Under the pieces are notes generated by a model. It saw nothing but the letters and a program-made list of their open reading frames with translations, was not told where the DNA came from and did no database searches. Of a stretch of 64,000 bases of DNA, positions 40,743-50,549 are shown one piece after another. The translations under genes and the position numbers were made by a program. This DNA is from Caldilineaceae bacterium (lineage in GTDB: Bacteria; Chloroflexota; Anaerolineae; Caldilineales; Caldilineaceae), in NCBI GenBank assembly GCA_019637645.1, contig JAHBVH010000010.1, positions 1-64,000 of the forward strand, given 5' to 3'. Position 1 is the first letter of the stretch, and each line of letters starts with the position of its first letter.

Positions 40743-43700
40743 ATGCGCAGCATAATGACCTTGCGGATGGGAGGCTGGCTGTTGATGCTTCTGGTGCTTT
40801 TCCCACAGCTAACGCTTCATCCTATGCCATTGCGGGCAAATGGGCAGGCTCATTCCTTCCGTGGCATTACCAAAGCCAAAGGTGAACCGCCACTACTCCC
40901 CGTTGTGCCCAATCCGAGTACACCACCGCTGCATTTTCAAGAAACCTTTACCTCGCAACAATACCTAGCCTATCAGGCTGACATAGATTGGGATACGACC
41001 CAATCGCAACTCACCTTGCAGCGCCAAGATAACATCGGCCAGCGTGCTGTGGTTGTGACAAGTAGCCGCGTGGTGGGCGCAGAGAATCCGGTGGTCTATG
41101 TGGTTTGGCAGGATCTGCGCCATGACAGTGGCGACATCTATGCCCAAAAACTCAGTACGCAAGGCCAGCGCCTTTGGACCCACGATCACCGTGTCAATAG
41201 CGATGATGGGGCCGCCCTGCAATTTGACCCCACCGCGGTGGTTGATCAAGCGGGCAATCTGTTGGTCGTTTGGGTGGACGATCGCAATGGCAACCATGAC
41301 CTCTATGCCCAGCGTCTCACGCCCGACGGTGAGCCACTTTGGGCCGAAGATTTGCGCGTCCAGGCCGAAGAGGGCACAGCCGCCCAAGGTGCACCCGTCT
41401 TGGCCGCCACCGATGCCGACTTGACGGTGGTCGCTTGGCACGATAACCGCGAAGGCGACTACAACATCTATCTCCAACTGCTCGATGCCAATGGGACGCG
41501 CCAGTGGGAGAGCGATCTACGTGCTAACCAAGATCAGAGCATGACCGCCCAAACCGACCCCAACGTGGCGCTCAGTGGCAACGGTATTATCACCGTGGCT
41601 TGGCTGGATCAGCGCGTTGGCAATGGTGATATCTACTTACAGCGGTTTTCGAGCCAGGGTACCCCCTTGTGGCCGCAAGAAGTGCGGGTGAATCAACCGA
41701 CGGAGCCAAGTGAGAATCGACCAGCATTGGCCGTCGTCACCAGTGGTCTCACTATCGTCGGTTGGCTGAATGCCGCCGATAGCCATCTCTATTTTCAAGG
41801 GGTCGATCAACAAGGACAGCGCCGCTGGCACAATGCCCTGCGCGCGAACCAACTGGATCAGCCCGCCAATGCCGAAAGAACGCCCGCCTTGCTACCTTGG
41901 GGCAACTCCCTGATCATCGCTTGGGAACGGGCGCAAACCCCAGCGCTCTATGCCCAACTCATCAGTGACCAAGGGAATTTACTCTGGCCGACGGAACGAC
42001 TGTTAATGACCAGCGCGGGGCGCGTGGCGGCCAACGAACCGTCGCTTGCCCTGACGGTGGATAGTCAACAGCGGGTGGTGCTGGCGTGGAGTGACCAGCG
42101 CAACCATGCCACGGGTGATCTCTATGCCCAGCGTATCGATCAGAATGGTCAGCGCTTGTGGTCAGTCGATGCCCGGGTTGATGATGCCGCGGGCACGGTC
42201 GATCAAGGGCTGGCTGAGATCACGCGCAGCGCTGTGGGCCATAATGTAGTCGTCTGGCAAGATCACCGTTTCGGCGCGCTGCCCCAGCTTTACTTCCAAC
42301 ACATGATGGCCGATGGTCAACCGCGGTGGCCGCTCGGATTGCCGCTCCATCCAACCGGCGCAGCCTCCACCGAACAACGCCTACCTCTGCTCGCAACGGT
42401 TGGGGAAGAAACCCTCGTACTCTGGCAGGAGATCACCCAAGGGACGGCCCAGCTCGTCTTGCAGCGGCTCGATGCCGCGGGCAATCGACTCTGGCCGACG
42501 CCGCGGTTGATCGACGGGGAAGGGGCTACGCCCAATAATCCAACCCTGGCGATCACGCCCCAAGGCACGCTCTGGGTTGCTTGGGAAGCCGTGCAGGGGG
42601 GGACTACCCAGCTCGCGCTCTTACCGTTAAATGCCCAAGGGGAACCCCAATGGACGGCGCCCCGCTATCTCCCCAATCCGCTGGGAACGCCGCGGCTACC
42701 GGCTCTGGCGGTCGATCACAGTGGTAACGCCTATCTTACTTGGTTGGCGACGAGCGCGGAAGGGACTGATCTCTATGCCCAGCAGATGACGGCCCAAGGG
42801 ACATGGGGGTGGCCCGCGCCGATCCTAGTCAACAGCGCACCTGGCTTGGTCAATCGCTTTAATGCCCCGGCATTAGCCACCAGTGCCGATGGCATCACGA
42901 CGATCAGCTGGGTGGACAATCGTCAGTCGGGGGTTTATGCGCAACGGTTGACCGCGACAGGCCAAAAATTGTGGACGGCGGACCGCCTGCTCAATACCAC
43001 GCCCGGCACCTTTTCGCCCATGCCTGCCTTGGCTCTACACCCGACTGGCGACGCCATTGTAGTCTGGCAGGGAACCACTGCGGGCACCACCGTCATCAAC
43101 GCGCAACGGATCAACGCCGCCGGTGACCTCCTTTGGCGCAACGCGTTGCAAAACGAAGTGACGGTTAGCCAAGGCAGTGTCCGCGCGGCCCGCCCCCGCT
43201 TGGTCATCGATACCCAGGGCGTGAGCAGCATCGTTTGGCGCGACGAAAGACGCAATAATCCCGATATCTTTATGCAACGGCTCGATGAGCTGGGCAACCG
43301 TAGCTGGCCTGCGGATCGACCTCTCATCGCCCAAGAACAATTTTACCGCCCGCGTGGGACGGCAGAATCCCTCGCCCTTGCCACGGTGGCCCAGCCCATT
43401 CGCCAAGCTACGTTAACCGCGTCGCTGACCCTGCACGGGGGCAACGCCACCTTTTGGCTCACCAATGATGGCGCTACGTGGCAGTCGGCACAGCTGGGGA
43501 GCCGCGTGGTCTTTACCACCACCGGTTCGGATCTGCGTTGGCGGGTGCAACTCCAAGCTAGCCCCAACAATCCTGCCGCTACGCCGGTTTTGCAGGCCGT
43601 CCATGTCGATTACTACCTCGATGCCCCTGTGGGTACGGCTGATCCCTATGAAGGTGACGACCATTGCGCCGCGGCCCAAGCGCTCCAAGTGGCTGGCGCA

Positions 43701-45155
43701 CCGCAGCAGCATGATCTAACGGCGCAGGGGGATCTTGCGCTAGATGAGGATTGGCTCTATTTCCGCGCGCGGCCTGGTCAGCGTTACTTATTCTGGGCCA
43801 CACCAGAAGATCGGGATGCCGCGCTGGAACTCCGCCTCTATACGCAGTGTGGGGCGGAGGCCGCGGCGGTGGTCCAATCGCTAGCGGGCCACAGTGCCTT
43901 TTTGCCATGGACAACACCGGCGAAGGGCAACCAAGCGTTCAGCCCCTATTTCGTGCGGGTGGCACCTGTGGTGAGTGGCACGGTGACGGCCTCGGCGGCC
44001 CCCGCCGTCCGCTACCAAGTGGGCGCGCGGGAAGTCATTACGCCCGGCATCGCCTTGGTGGTCGCGGGGCGTCTCGCCGCCTCCCCGGTTACGCAGACCG
44101 CGATTGATCAGACCGCCGATCGCGCCTACCAAAAGCTGCTGCAACAGGGCTATGAGACCCATCAGATCACCTATTTGGGCCGTACAACTGGCGTTACACA
44201 ACAAGCCTTCCAGCGCGCGATCCAAAGCTGGGCTGTGGCCCAAGCACAGGCGCTACCCACACCGGCAACGCCCCTGTTGCTCTATTTGGTGGGCCGCGGG
44301 GAAGTGGATCGCTTCTATCTGAATGAGACGGAAAGCATCACCCCGGCCTTGCTGAACCTATGGCTTTCTAATCTAGAGGCCCAAACGGCCTTTCCACCCA
44401 TTACGGTCATTCTGGAGGCGCGTCAGGCGGGCTCTTTTATTACGACGGACCTGACCAATGCGGATGGCGAAACCCTTTCTGCCCCCAATCGCGTCTTAAT
44501 TACCGCGACGAGTGCTCAAGGCAGTGCTTGGCGCACCACACAAGGGTTGCTCTTTTCCGACCTCTTTTGGTCTGCCCTGGCACAAGGGCAGACGGTCTAT
44601 CAGAGCTTTCAAGCGGCGCGCCAAGCCGTGCAGGAGGCGGGTTATTTCTGCCAGAGCGCCGCGATCTGGTGTCAAGCCCCGTGGTTCGATGATAATGGCG
44701 ATGGCGTCCCCAATGGCGCGCCGAGCGTGGCGCTGGCCTATGCCCAAGGGCTGGCCGTGACCACGCCAGGGTTAGGACCACAATTGCAAACGGGGCGAAC
44801 CAACTGGGAGCAAGCCACGCAAACCGTTGCGGTCGCCGCCCAGTTGGTGGTCTCCAATACCCAGACGACTGTCGAGGCCCATTTCTTGCCCTTGCCCTAT
44901 CAGCCCACGGTGGCCGCGGATGAACCTTTCCCAGCCTTGATCCCTGCCATTGGCCGCTTAACCAAGCTGGAGGAAGGGCCGCTTGCGCCCCACCACACCT
45001 ATCAGCGCTATGGGGGTGCCTATCCCTTGCCCACGCCAGGGGAGCGCTTTTGGGTGACGCTCTATGCGTGGGATGCGGCTGGCTTTTTTGCTATGCCCTT
45101 GGGCATGCCCTTTCAAAATAAATTCTATGCATATCTTCCAATGGTGAATCGGTAA
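40743..45155 (+). CDS. Giant secreted repeat protein with catalytically dead C13-like domain
   Basis: 1,470 aa. An ATG at 40743 follows a GTG at 40740; AAAGG lies about 8 nt upstream. In order: signal peptide (about 1-33); roughly 13-15 blades of a WD/propeller-like repeat of 50 residues (about 95-880, each with 'V-V-V-W-x-D-x-R...D-I-Y-A-Q-x-L-x-x-x-G-x-x-L-W'); a beta-domain (about 890-960); a PPC domain (about 965-1080, DPYEGDDHCAAAQAL); and a C13-like domain (about 1100-1350). Against the C13 protease at 32427, the catalytic His is replaced (DHGEKERIYLN reads GRGEVDRFYLN, R1185) and the catalytic Cys is replaced (EACYSGSFI reads EARQAGSFI, R1227). The fold signatures around them are kept. 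It is probably a pseudoprotease: a scaffold, decoy or regulator. It ends YLPMVNR. Confidence 0.82.
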   Translation: MRSIMTLRMGGWLLMLLVLFPQLTLHPMPLRANGQAHSFRGITKAKGEPPLLPVVPNPSTPPLHFQETFTSQQYLAYQADIDWDTTQSQLTLQRQDNIGQRAVVVTSSRVVGAENPVVYVVWQDLRHDSGDIYAQKLSTQGQRLWTHDHRVNSDDGAALQFDPTAVVDQAGNLLVVWVDDRNGNHDLYAQRLTPDGEPLWAEDLRVQAEEGTAAQGAPVLAATDADLTVVAWHDNREGDYNIYLQLLDANGTRQWESDLRANQDQSMTAQTDPNVALSGNGIITVAWLDQRVGNGDIYLQRFSSQGTPLWPQEVRVNQPTEPSENRPALAVVTSGLTIVGWLNAADSHLYFQGVDQQGQRRWHNALRANQLDQPANAERTPALLPWGNSLIIAWERAQTPALYAQLISDQGNLLWPTERLLMTSAGRVAANEPSLALTVDSQQRVVLAWSDQRNHATGDLYAQRIDQNGQRLWSVDARVDDAAGTVDQGLAEITRSAVGHNVVVWQDHRFGALPQLYFQHMMADGQPRWPLGLPLHPTGAASTEQRLPLLATVGEETLVLWQEITQGTAQLVLQRLDAAGNRLWPTPRLIDGEGATPNNPTLAITPQGTLWVAWEAVQGGTTQLALLPLNAQGEPQWTAPRYLPNPLGTPRLPALAVDHSGNAYLTWLATSAEGTDLYAQQMTAQGTWGWPAPILVNSAPGLVNRFNAPALATSADGITTISWVDNRQSGVYAQRLTATGQKLWTADRLLNTTPGTFSPMPALALHPTGDAIVVWQGTTAGTTVINAQRINAAGDLLWRNALQNEVTVSQGSVRAARPRLVIDTQGVSSIVWRDERRNNPDIFMQRLDELGNRSWPADRPLIAQEQFYRPRGTAESLALATVAQPIRQATLTASLTLHGGNATFWLTNDGATWQSAQLGSRVVFTTTGSDLRWRVQLQASPNNPAATPVLQAVHVDYYLDAPVGTADPYEGDDHCAAAQALQVAGAPQQHDLTAQGDLALDEDWLYFRARPGQRYLFWATPEDRDAALELRLYTQCGAEAAAVVQSLAGHSAFLPWTTPAKGNQAFSPYFVRVAPVVSGTVTASAAPAVRYQVGAREVITPGIALVVAGRLAASPVTQTAIDQTADRAYQKLLQQGYETHQITYLGRTTGVTQQAFQRAIQSWAVAQAQALPTPATPLLLYLVGRGEVDRFYLNETESITPALLNLWLSNLEAQTAFPPITVILEARQAGSFITTDLTNADGETLSAPNRVLITATSAQGSAWRTTQGLLFSDLFWSALAQGQTVYQSFQAARQAVQEAGYFCQSAAIWCQAPWFDDNGDGVPNGAPSVALAYAQGLAVTTPGLGPQLQTGRTNWEQATQTVAVAAQLVVSNTQTTVEAHFLPLPYQPTVAADEPFPALIPAIGRLTKLEEGPLAPHHTYQRYGGAYPLPTPGERFWVTLYAWDAAGFFAMPLGMPFQNKFYAYLPMVNR

Positions 45156-45270
45156 GACGAAAGCCGCCACTGTGGCGTGACACAACTCGCCTACCATCGT
45201 GCCAGGCACCAGGTCGGTAATGGTGTGGTGCGTTACCCGGCGGCTACAGTACGACGAAAGAGGGAAAATT

Positions 45271-48200
45271 ATGAAACCCCAAGTGTCACTATCCTTTGTT
45301 GCGACGGTTGCCGGCTTGCTGGTCACTGTCTTCTTGCTGTTATCGCAAATCGCCCTTGCTTCGGCACCGGCCAGCACTATTGCTGTTGATTGGCAACAAG
45401 GGCAGCAGCCCAATGCCGCCCCCGACCTGGTGATCGACCGCATTATCCTCAATCCGCCCAATCCCGCGCCCGGGCAGAGTGCCGATATTACGCCTGTGAT
45501 CAAGAACCTGGGCGACGCGAATGCTGCTGGCTTCTCCATCCATCTCTATGTGGATCCCGCTGTCAACCCGCCCCAGGCCGATACCCCGCATACGGCGCAA
45601 ACCTTTTATGGTTTGGGGTTGGAGGCTGGTGGCACCTTCGATGGCTACACGCGCACAGGGCAGCCCTTTAGTCAAGCCAATTGGACGGTTTGTGCCTGGG
45701 TTGATCGGGGCAACCAAGTGGCCGAATCCAATGACAACAATAATCTCCTCTGTATCCATGGCACCACCACCGGCGAACCAGATATTTACGAAGAAGATGA
45801 TCTCTGCCCGCAAGCGAAGGAGATCGCCACCAATGGCACTGTTCAAGAGCGCAACCTCTTCCAAAGCGGTGGCCTGAGTGATACCGACTGGATCTCCATA
45901 ACTGCGGTGAGTGGCGTCAAATATGTGGCCGAGGCTATAGCCGTGGGCGCAGATGCCGATTTGTATATCGAACTGCGCTCGGCCTGTGATGATCCACCTA
46001 GCTTTGGCAGCGGTGCCACGATCACCTTTACTGCCCCGGCCAGTGGCAAGATCTTCCTGAAGATTGGGCATAATCAACCCAATTATGGCCCCAATACGGC
46101 CTACCAATTCAAAGTGACCGGGCAAGATGCCTGTGTGGCTTCGTTTGAGCCTAATGATATGTGCAGCGCGCCAGTGGATCTCGCGGTCGGTACGGCCCAA
46201 ACTCAGTCCTTCTGCACGCAAAATGATATTGACTGGTCCCGGTTCCAAGTTCAAGCGGGCGGCAGATACCGTGTCAAGACCGAGAACACGGGCAGCAATG
46301 CCAATGTGCAAATGAGTCTCTTTACCAGCTGTGAAGGAGCAAGCGCCAATAACGGCCAGCAGATCGAATTTACCGCCGCCGCCGCTGGCACGATCTACCT
46401 CAAAACCCATAACCTCGATCCCAACGTCTTTGGGGCGAACACCGAGTATAAGCTGGAAGTCGAGTTGCTCAATGCGGGTGGATGTACCGAGGACAGCGCC
46501 GAACAAGATGATGTCCTGGCCGACGCCAAGGCGATCACGGTGGATGCCGCACCGGCCAAACGCAACACCTGCCCCTCTGGCGATGTGGATTGGATCAAGT
46601 TTACCGCCCAGCAGGGGCAATTCTATACCATTGAAACGTTGAATCTGGCCGATCAAGCGGACACCATCTTGTGTTTACACGCCGCAGACGGCACTCAACT
46701 GCGCTGCGATGATGACAGCGGCGCGGGTAAAGGCTCGCGCCTGAGTATTGAGAATGCCACTGCTGGGGACTACTACTTCAAGATCAGAAATATCAACCCC
46801 GATGCCGCGGGCGACCGTACGGCCTACGATGTCCAGGTGATCACGGGGAAGTGCAAAAACGACGCGCTCGAGCCGAATAATGAGCGGGGCAATGCCAAGG
46901 CCATCACGATCAATGGGGTCCTTCAGCAGCATAATATCTGTGCTGAAGATGATGTCGATTGGGTCACCTTCACGGCTGCCGCTAATACCTCCTATGTGAT
47001 CTCCACCACGGCGCTTGGCCCCGAAGCCGATACGGAGATTGAACTCTATGATCCCAATGGCAATTTGTTGGCCCGCAACGACGACTTTACGCCCGGTGTG
47101 CAATCCCAACTGGGCTATAACATCACCACGGCTGGCACCTATGCCATCAAAGTCCAGCATTACAATCAACAACGGTATGGGGCTGGCACCGAATATGGGG
47201 TGAGTGTCCGCACCGGAGCGACCCCGACGCCCACGCCGACGCAGGTCCCTGGCCCCACGCCGACCCCCACGCCGACGCCCCAAGGTGGCAGTGTCCGCAC
47301 CTTGATCTTGGTTAACCATGCGCGTTTAACCCAGCTCTATGATGCTGACAGTGCTACCCAAGTGCTGAATAAGCTCAATGCCTTGGCCCAGCGGGATGAA
47401 GTGAAAGGCGAAATCCTGCGGCTGGATAATAATACGGAGATTAGCGCCGCCTACGGCACCTGGCTTGCGGATCTCACCAATGTGGATAAGGCCAATCAAC
47501 TGGCAAATGAGATCCGCCGCCTGGTCATGAACTACCTAGCGGAGCGTGGTGGCGTCGAATATGTCGTCCTTGTCGGTGATGATCGGGCGCTGCCCTTCCG
47601 GCGGGTGGCCGACAACACCCCGCGCCAATCAGAAAAAAGCTATGCTGACGTGGATGCCACCCACCCAACCGGCGCTGCTCTCCGCGCCAATTTCTTCCTT
47701 ACCGATGATTTCTATGTGGATCGTGAGCCAACGTCTCAGAATGGGCGCGAAGTCTATATCCCTGATTTGGCGATTGGCCGGTTGATCGAAACCCCCCAAG
47801 ATATGATCGCCACTATCGATGCCTTCCTGGCCCAACCAACCACCAGTGTGGAGCGCGTGCTAGTGACGGGTTATGACTTTGTCCAGGATACGGCCCAAGG
47901 CGATTGTACCGATTGGAAACAGGCCCTGAGCAGCAATCCCAACAATGTCGCCTGTCTGATCAGCCCCAGTTGGGCCAAGCAAGAGTTTACCAACTTGCAA
48001 TTTAGCGCTAGCCCAGCGTTTAAAGTGCAATCGATCAATGGCCACGCCAATCACTTTGCCCAAGGCGCGGCGGGCGGCGGCAGCACCAGTGCCAGCGAGG
48101 TCTTGGCGGCGTCAATGGACCTGACCGGTGGTTTGATCTACACTTTGGGCTGCCACGGTGGGTTGAACGTGCCGCCGTCGAATAGCACGAGTCCGCTCGA

Positions 48201-49371
48201 TCTGGCCGAAGCCTTTACGCGCAAGGGGGCCAACTACATCGGTAACACCGGCTATGGTTGGGGGCTTTTGAACAGTGTTGGGCTGTCGGAAAAGGTGATC
48301 CGGCTCTTTACCAAAGAGTTGCTCAAAGCCGAAAGTGTGGCCATGGGCAAGGCGCTGGCTAAAGCCAAAAGTCTCTACTTTGAACAGGATCAGAGCTTCT
48401 CGGCCTATGACGAGAAGGTCATGCAACAGCTGACCTTCTACGGCTTGCCCATGTTCCACTTGGCCGCAGGCGGCAGCGCCTCGCTCAGCGATGACTTCCC
48501 CGGCGTCGATCTGGATTTTGATCCCTCTGGCTCGCTGGATGGCAGCGATGTCATTACCAAGCCGGTGCGCATCAACTTTCAAAAGGTGTTGGACGATGAT
48601 CCCAACAATGGTGAGCTGAATACCCTCAGTACCGATAGCGGCCAATATCTGTCGCTCTATGGTTCGATCAACGCCGACGCCGACGAGCCCGTGCAGCCGC
48701 TCCACTTTGGCAATGTGACGGTGCCACAAGCGGCGGCCCGGTCGGTGGTCTTGCTCGGGGCGACGATTGCTTCGACCACGGAAAACTTTGATCCTTTGGT
48801 AGGCACACCGGTCAACGAATTTGTGCCGCGGTCCAGTGAGGATGAAGCGACGCTCGATCCGTCGTTTGGGTGGTATCCGCCCTCCCCGATTGCCGTCACC
48901 AGCAATGGGGGTAATTCAACCCTGGTAACGCAACTGGGGCAGTTTAATACCAGCACCAATGAACAGCGGCTCTTTGGCACGCTCAATACCGAAGTCTATT
49001 ACAGCACCAGCACGGATCAAACGCCCCCGGATGTGCTGGTTGTCGATGGGCTCTATAATCCCTCTACCCAACGCGTGAATGTCAAAGTTGGGGTCGAGGA
49101 CGCCTCGGGAATGAAAGAAGTGATTGTCTCCTATGTCGATAACTCGACCGCGACGACCATCAAATCGGTGAAGCTGACCTTTGATGCCAGTTCACAGAAG
49201 TGGCGGGGCAGCTTTCCCGGTGACAGCGACTCTCTCTTCTACATTCAGGCTGTAGACAATGCTGGGAATGTCTCCACGGCGAGCAACAAAGGCAACTACT
49301 ACCGCCCTGCCGCCGAGCGTGCATCCGCGTTAGGCACAACGACGTTATACCTGCCGGTGATTCGTAAGTAG
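45271..49371 (+). CDS. Secreted CARDB / PPC4 / gingipain-like (C25) cysteine protease
   Basis: 1,366 aa. The ATG at 45271 follows GAGGGA; an in-frame ATG at 45199 would add 24 residues before the signal peptide. In order: signal peptide (1-32); CARDB domain (about 50-165, PDLVIDRIILNPPNPAPGQS); four PPC domains (about 172-290, 291-405, 406-525 and 526-650, each starting with an acidic 'E-x-N/D-D' and containing 'D-x-D-W-x-x-F/I'); a Thr/Pro linker (PTPTPTQVPGPTPTPTPTP); and a C25 domain (about 675-1070). Candidate catalytic residues are H925 (INGHANH) and C961 (TLGCHGG), 36 residues apart; in gingipain R they are 33 apart. A beta-sandwich follows, ending LYLPVIRK. A surface or secreted protease with unknown specificity. 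Confidence 0.83.
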   Translation: MKPQVSLSFVATVAGLLVTVFLLLSQIALASAPASTIAVDWQQGQQPNAAPDLVIDRIILNPPNPAPGQSADITPVIKNLGDANAAGFSIHLYVDPAVNPPQADTPHTAQTFYGLGLEAGGTFDGYTRTGQPFSQANWTVCAWVDRGNQVAESNDNNNLLCIHGTTTGEPDIYEEDDLCPQAKEIATNGTVQERNLFQSGGLSDTDWISITAVSGVKYVAEAIAVGADADLYIELRSACDDPPSFGSGATITFTAPASGKIFLKIGHNQPNYGPNTAYQFKVTGQDACVASFEPNDMCSAPVDLAVGTAQTQSFCTQNDIDWSRFQVQAGGRYRVKTENTGSNANVQMSLFTSCEGASANNGQQIEFTAAAAGTIYLKTHNLDPNVFGANTEYKLEVELLNAGGCTEDSAEQDDVLADAKAITVDAAPAKRNTCPSGDVDWIKFTAQQGQFYTIETLNLADQADTILCLHAADGTQLRCDDDSGAGKGSRLSIENATAGDYYFKIRNINPDAAGDRTAYDVQVITGKCKNDALEPNNERGNAKAITINGVLQQHNICAEDDVDWVTFTAAANTSYVISTTALGPEADTEIELYDPNGNLLARNDDFTPGVQSQLGYNITTAGTYAIKVQHYNQQRYGAGTEYGVSVRTGATPTPTPTQVPGPTPTPTPTPQGGSVRTLILVNHARLTQLYDADSATQVLNKLNALAQRDEVKGEILRLDNNTEISAAYGTWLADLTNVDKANQLANEIRRLVMNYLAERGGVEYVVLVGDDRALPFRRVADNTPRQSEKSYADVDATHPTGAALRANFFLTDDFYVDREPTSQNGREVYIPDLAIGRLIETPQDMIATIDAFLAQPTTSVERVLVTGYDFVQDTAQGDCTDWKQALSSNPNNVACLISPSWAKQEFTNLQFSASPAFKVQSINGHANHFAQGAAGGGSTSASEVLAASMDLTGGLIYTLGCHGGLNVPPSNSTSPLDLAEAFTRKGANYIGNTGYGWGLLNSVGLSEKVIRLFTKELLKAESVAMGKALAKAKSLYFEQDQSFSAYDEKVMQQLTFYGLPMFHLAAGGSASLSDDFPGVDLDFDPSGSLDGSDVITKPVRINFQKVLDDDPNNGELNTLSTDSGQYLSLYGSINADADEPVQPLHFGNVTVPQAAARSVVLLGATIASTTENFDPLVGTPVNEFVPRSSEDEATLDPSFGWYPPSPIAVTSNGGNSTLVTQLGQFNTSTNEQRLFGTLNTEVYYSTSTDQTPPDVLVVDGLYNPSTQRVNVKVGVEDASGMKEVIVSYVDNSTATTIKSVKLTFDASSQKWRGSFPGDSDSLFYIQAVDNAGNVSTASNKGNYYRPAAERASALGTTTLYLPVIRK

Positions 49372-49428
49372 GCGAGCGTGGCCCAAGCCGCGTGCTGGGG
49401 TTGATGAGATGTAGTGTGGGCTGAAGCG

Positions 49429-49462
49429 CAGAACGGCCAGGGGTGCACCCCTGGCCGTTCTG
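49429..49462. terminator. 34-bp perfect palindrome between convergent genes
   Basis: 17-bp arms (49429-49445 with 49446-49462) without a separate loop, read as CAGAACGGCCAGGGGTG and its complement. It lies 57 nt after the C25 protease stop and 52 nt before the end of the - strand oxidoreductase. A short TTTGATAA follows on +. Probably a bidirectional terminator. Confidence 0.7.
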
Positions 49463-49514
49463 TTTGATAACCTATGGATACGCCGTTCGTCGTGCGCCCA
49501 GAGAGGCAGGCTGA

Positions 49515-50549
49515 TTACGCATCCCGGGGCAAAGGTAGATGGACCTTGGCACTATCGCGCGCCTGGGAGTACAGGGCCGCCACCATGATCTCCAACGAAT
49601 TGCGGGCGCGTCGGGCCGGTGAACTATTGGGGCCATCGTGCCAGACCTGCTCGGCCATCTCTTTCACCGCTGGGATCAAATTATCCCCAAAGTTATCGAT
49701 ATAGCCACGTTCCGTCCGGGGCTCCGCTTCGAAGGGTTGTCCTTCGGGGGTTTTCGTCTTAAAGACACGGCAGCCACTATCCTTGAGCTCATAGCGCCCA
49801 CCTGGCCCTTGGAGATCAAACTCAAAAATGGCGGGCGTCTGCTTGGCGCTGTTGATGATGCCGCGCACGCCATTGGCAAACTCAACGATGATCGTCGAGC
49901 CAGGGTCGAGCATGGGATCTTTGCCCCCTTCGCCCTTATAGACCGTCCCATAATCTTCAAAACCCCGCTCGTGGGCTGCAATGACCCAAAGGGGTTCGGC
50001 ATTGGCGAGGTAGCAGACGGCATCAACCAAATGGGTGCCATTGCGGAAGAGCATGGAACGGCGGCCCCCCATATGGGCGATGATGCGGGTCAACCCGCCG
50101 ATTTCGTTATCCTCCCACACGGCCTTTTTCACCGCTTGGTAGACGGGAATGTAGCTACGGGTATGGTCAATCGACAATTTGGCACCGGTGCGTTCAATGG
50201 TTTCGACAATACGGTCGGCATCGGCCAAGGTCGTACAGAGGGGTTTTTCGCAGAAAATGCCCTTGATTCCAGCCTCTGCCGCATCACAGATGGGATTGAC
50301 GTGAAATTGGTCGGGCGTGGCTACGCTCACCACATCCAGATTTTCTTTGGCGAACATTTCTTTGTAGTCAGTATATTCACGGATGGAACCGCGCTCAATT
50401 TGGGCCCGCTCAAAGAAACGATCAAAGGCCGCTGGGTTGATATCACAGGCAGCAACCAGCTCATATTCTTCGGCCCGCGCGTAGGCATACCCATGATGCC
50501 CACCCAAACCGCCGCCAATCACAGCGGCGCGTAACTTCCGGTTCGACAT
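49515..50549 (-). CDS. Gfo/Idh/MocA family oxidoreductase
   Basis: 344-aa NAD(P)-dependent dehydrogenase. The Rossmann loop AAVIGGGLGGHHG is at residues 8-20, the EKP motif is intact (CEKPL, E101-K102-P103), and the second signature lies in TRIIAHMGGRRSMLFRNGTH with the catalytic His. It probably oxidises a sugar, inositol or amino-sugar derivative. A run of four 15-bp repeats lies about 160 nt upstream. It follows the oligosaccharide-type transport genes on the same strand with a 332-nt gap, so it is likely a separate unit. Confidence 0.93.
   Translation of the reverse strand: MSNRKLRAAVIGGGLGGHHGYAYARAEEYELVAACDINPAAFDRFFERAQIERGSIREYTDYKEMFAKENLDVVSVATPDQFHVNPICDAAEAGIKGIFCEKPLCTTLADADRIVETIERTGAKLSIDHTRSYIPVYQAVKKAVWEDNEIGGLTRIIAHMGGRRSMLFRNGTHLVDAVCYLANAEPLWVIAAHERGFEDYGTVYKGEGGKDPMLDPGSTIIVEFANGVRGIINSAKQTPAIFEFDLQGPGGRYELKDSGCRVFKTKTPEGQPFEAEPRTERGYIDNFGDNLIPAVKEMAEQVWHDGPNSSPARRARNSLEIMVAALYSQARDSAKVHLPLPRDA

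Noticed and set aside
45199..45270. Upstream start for the C25 protease
   Set aside because: It adds 24 residues rich in Arg before a good signal peptide, while the ATG at 45271 has a GAGGGA ribosome site.
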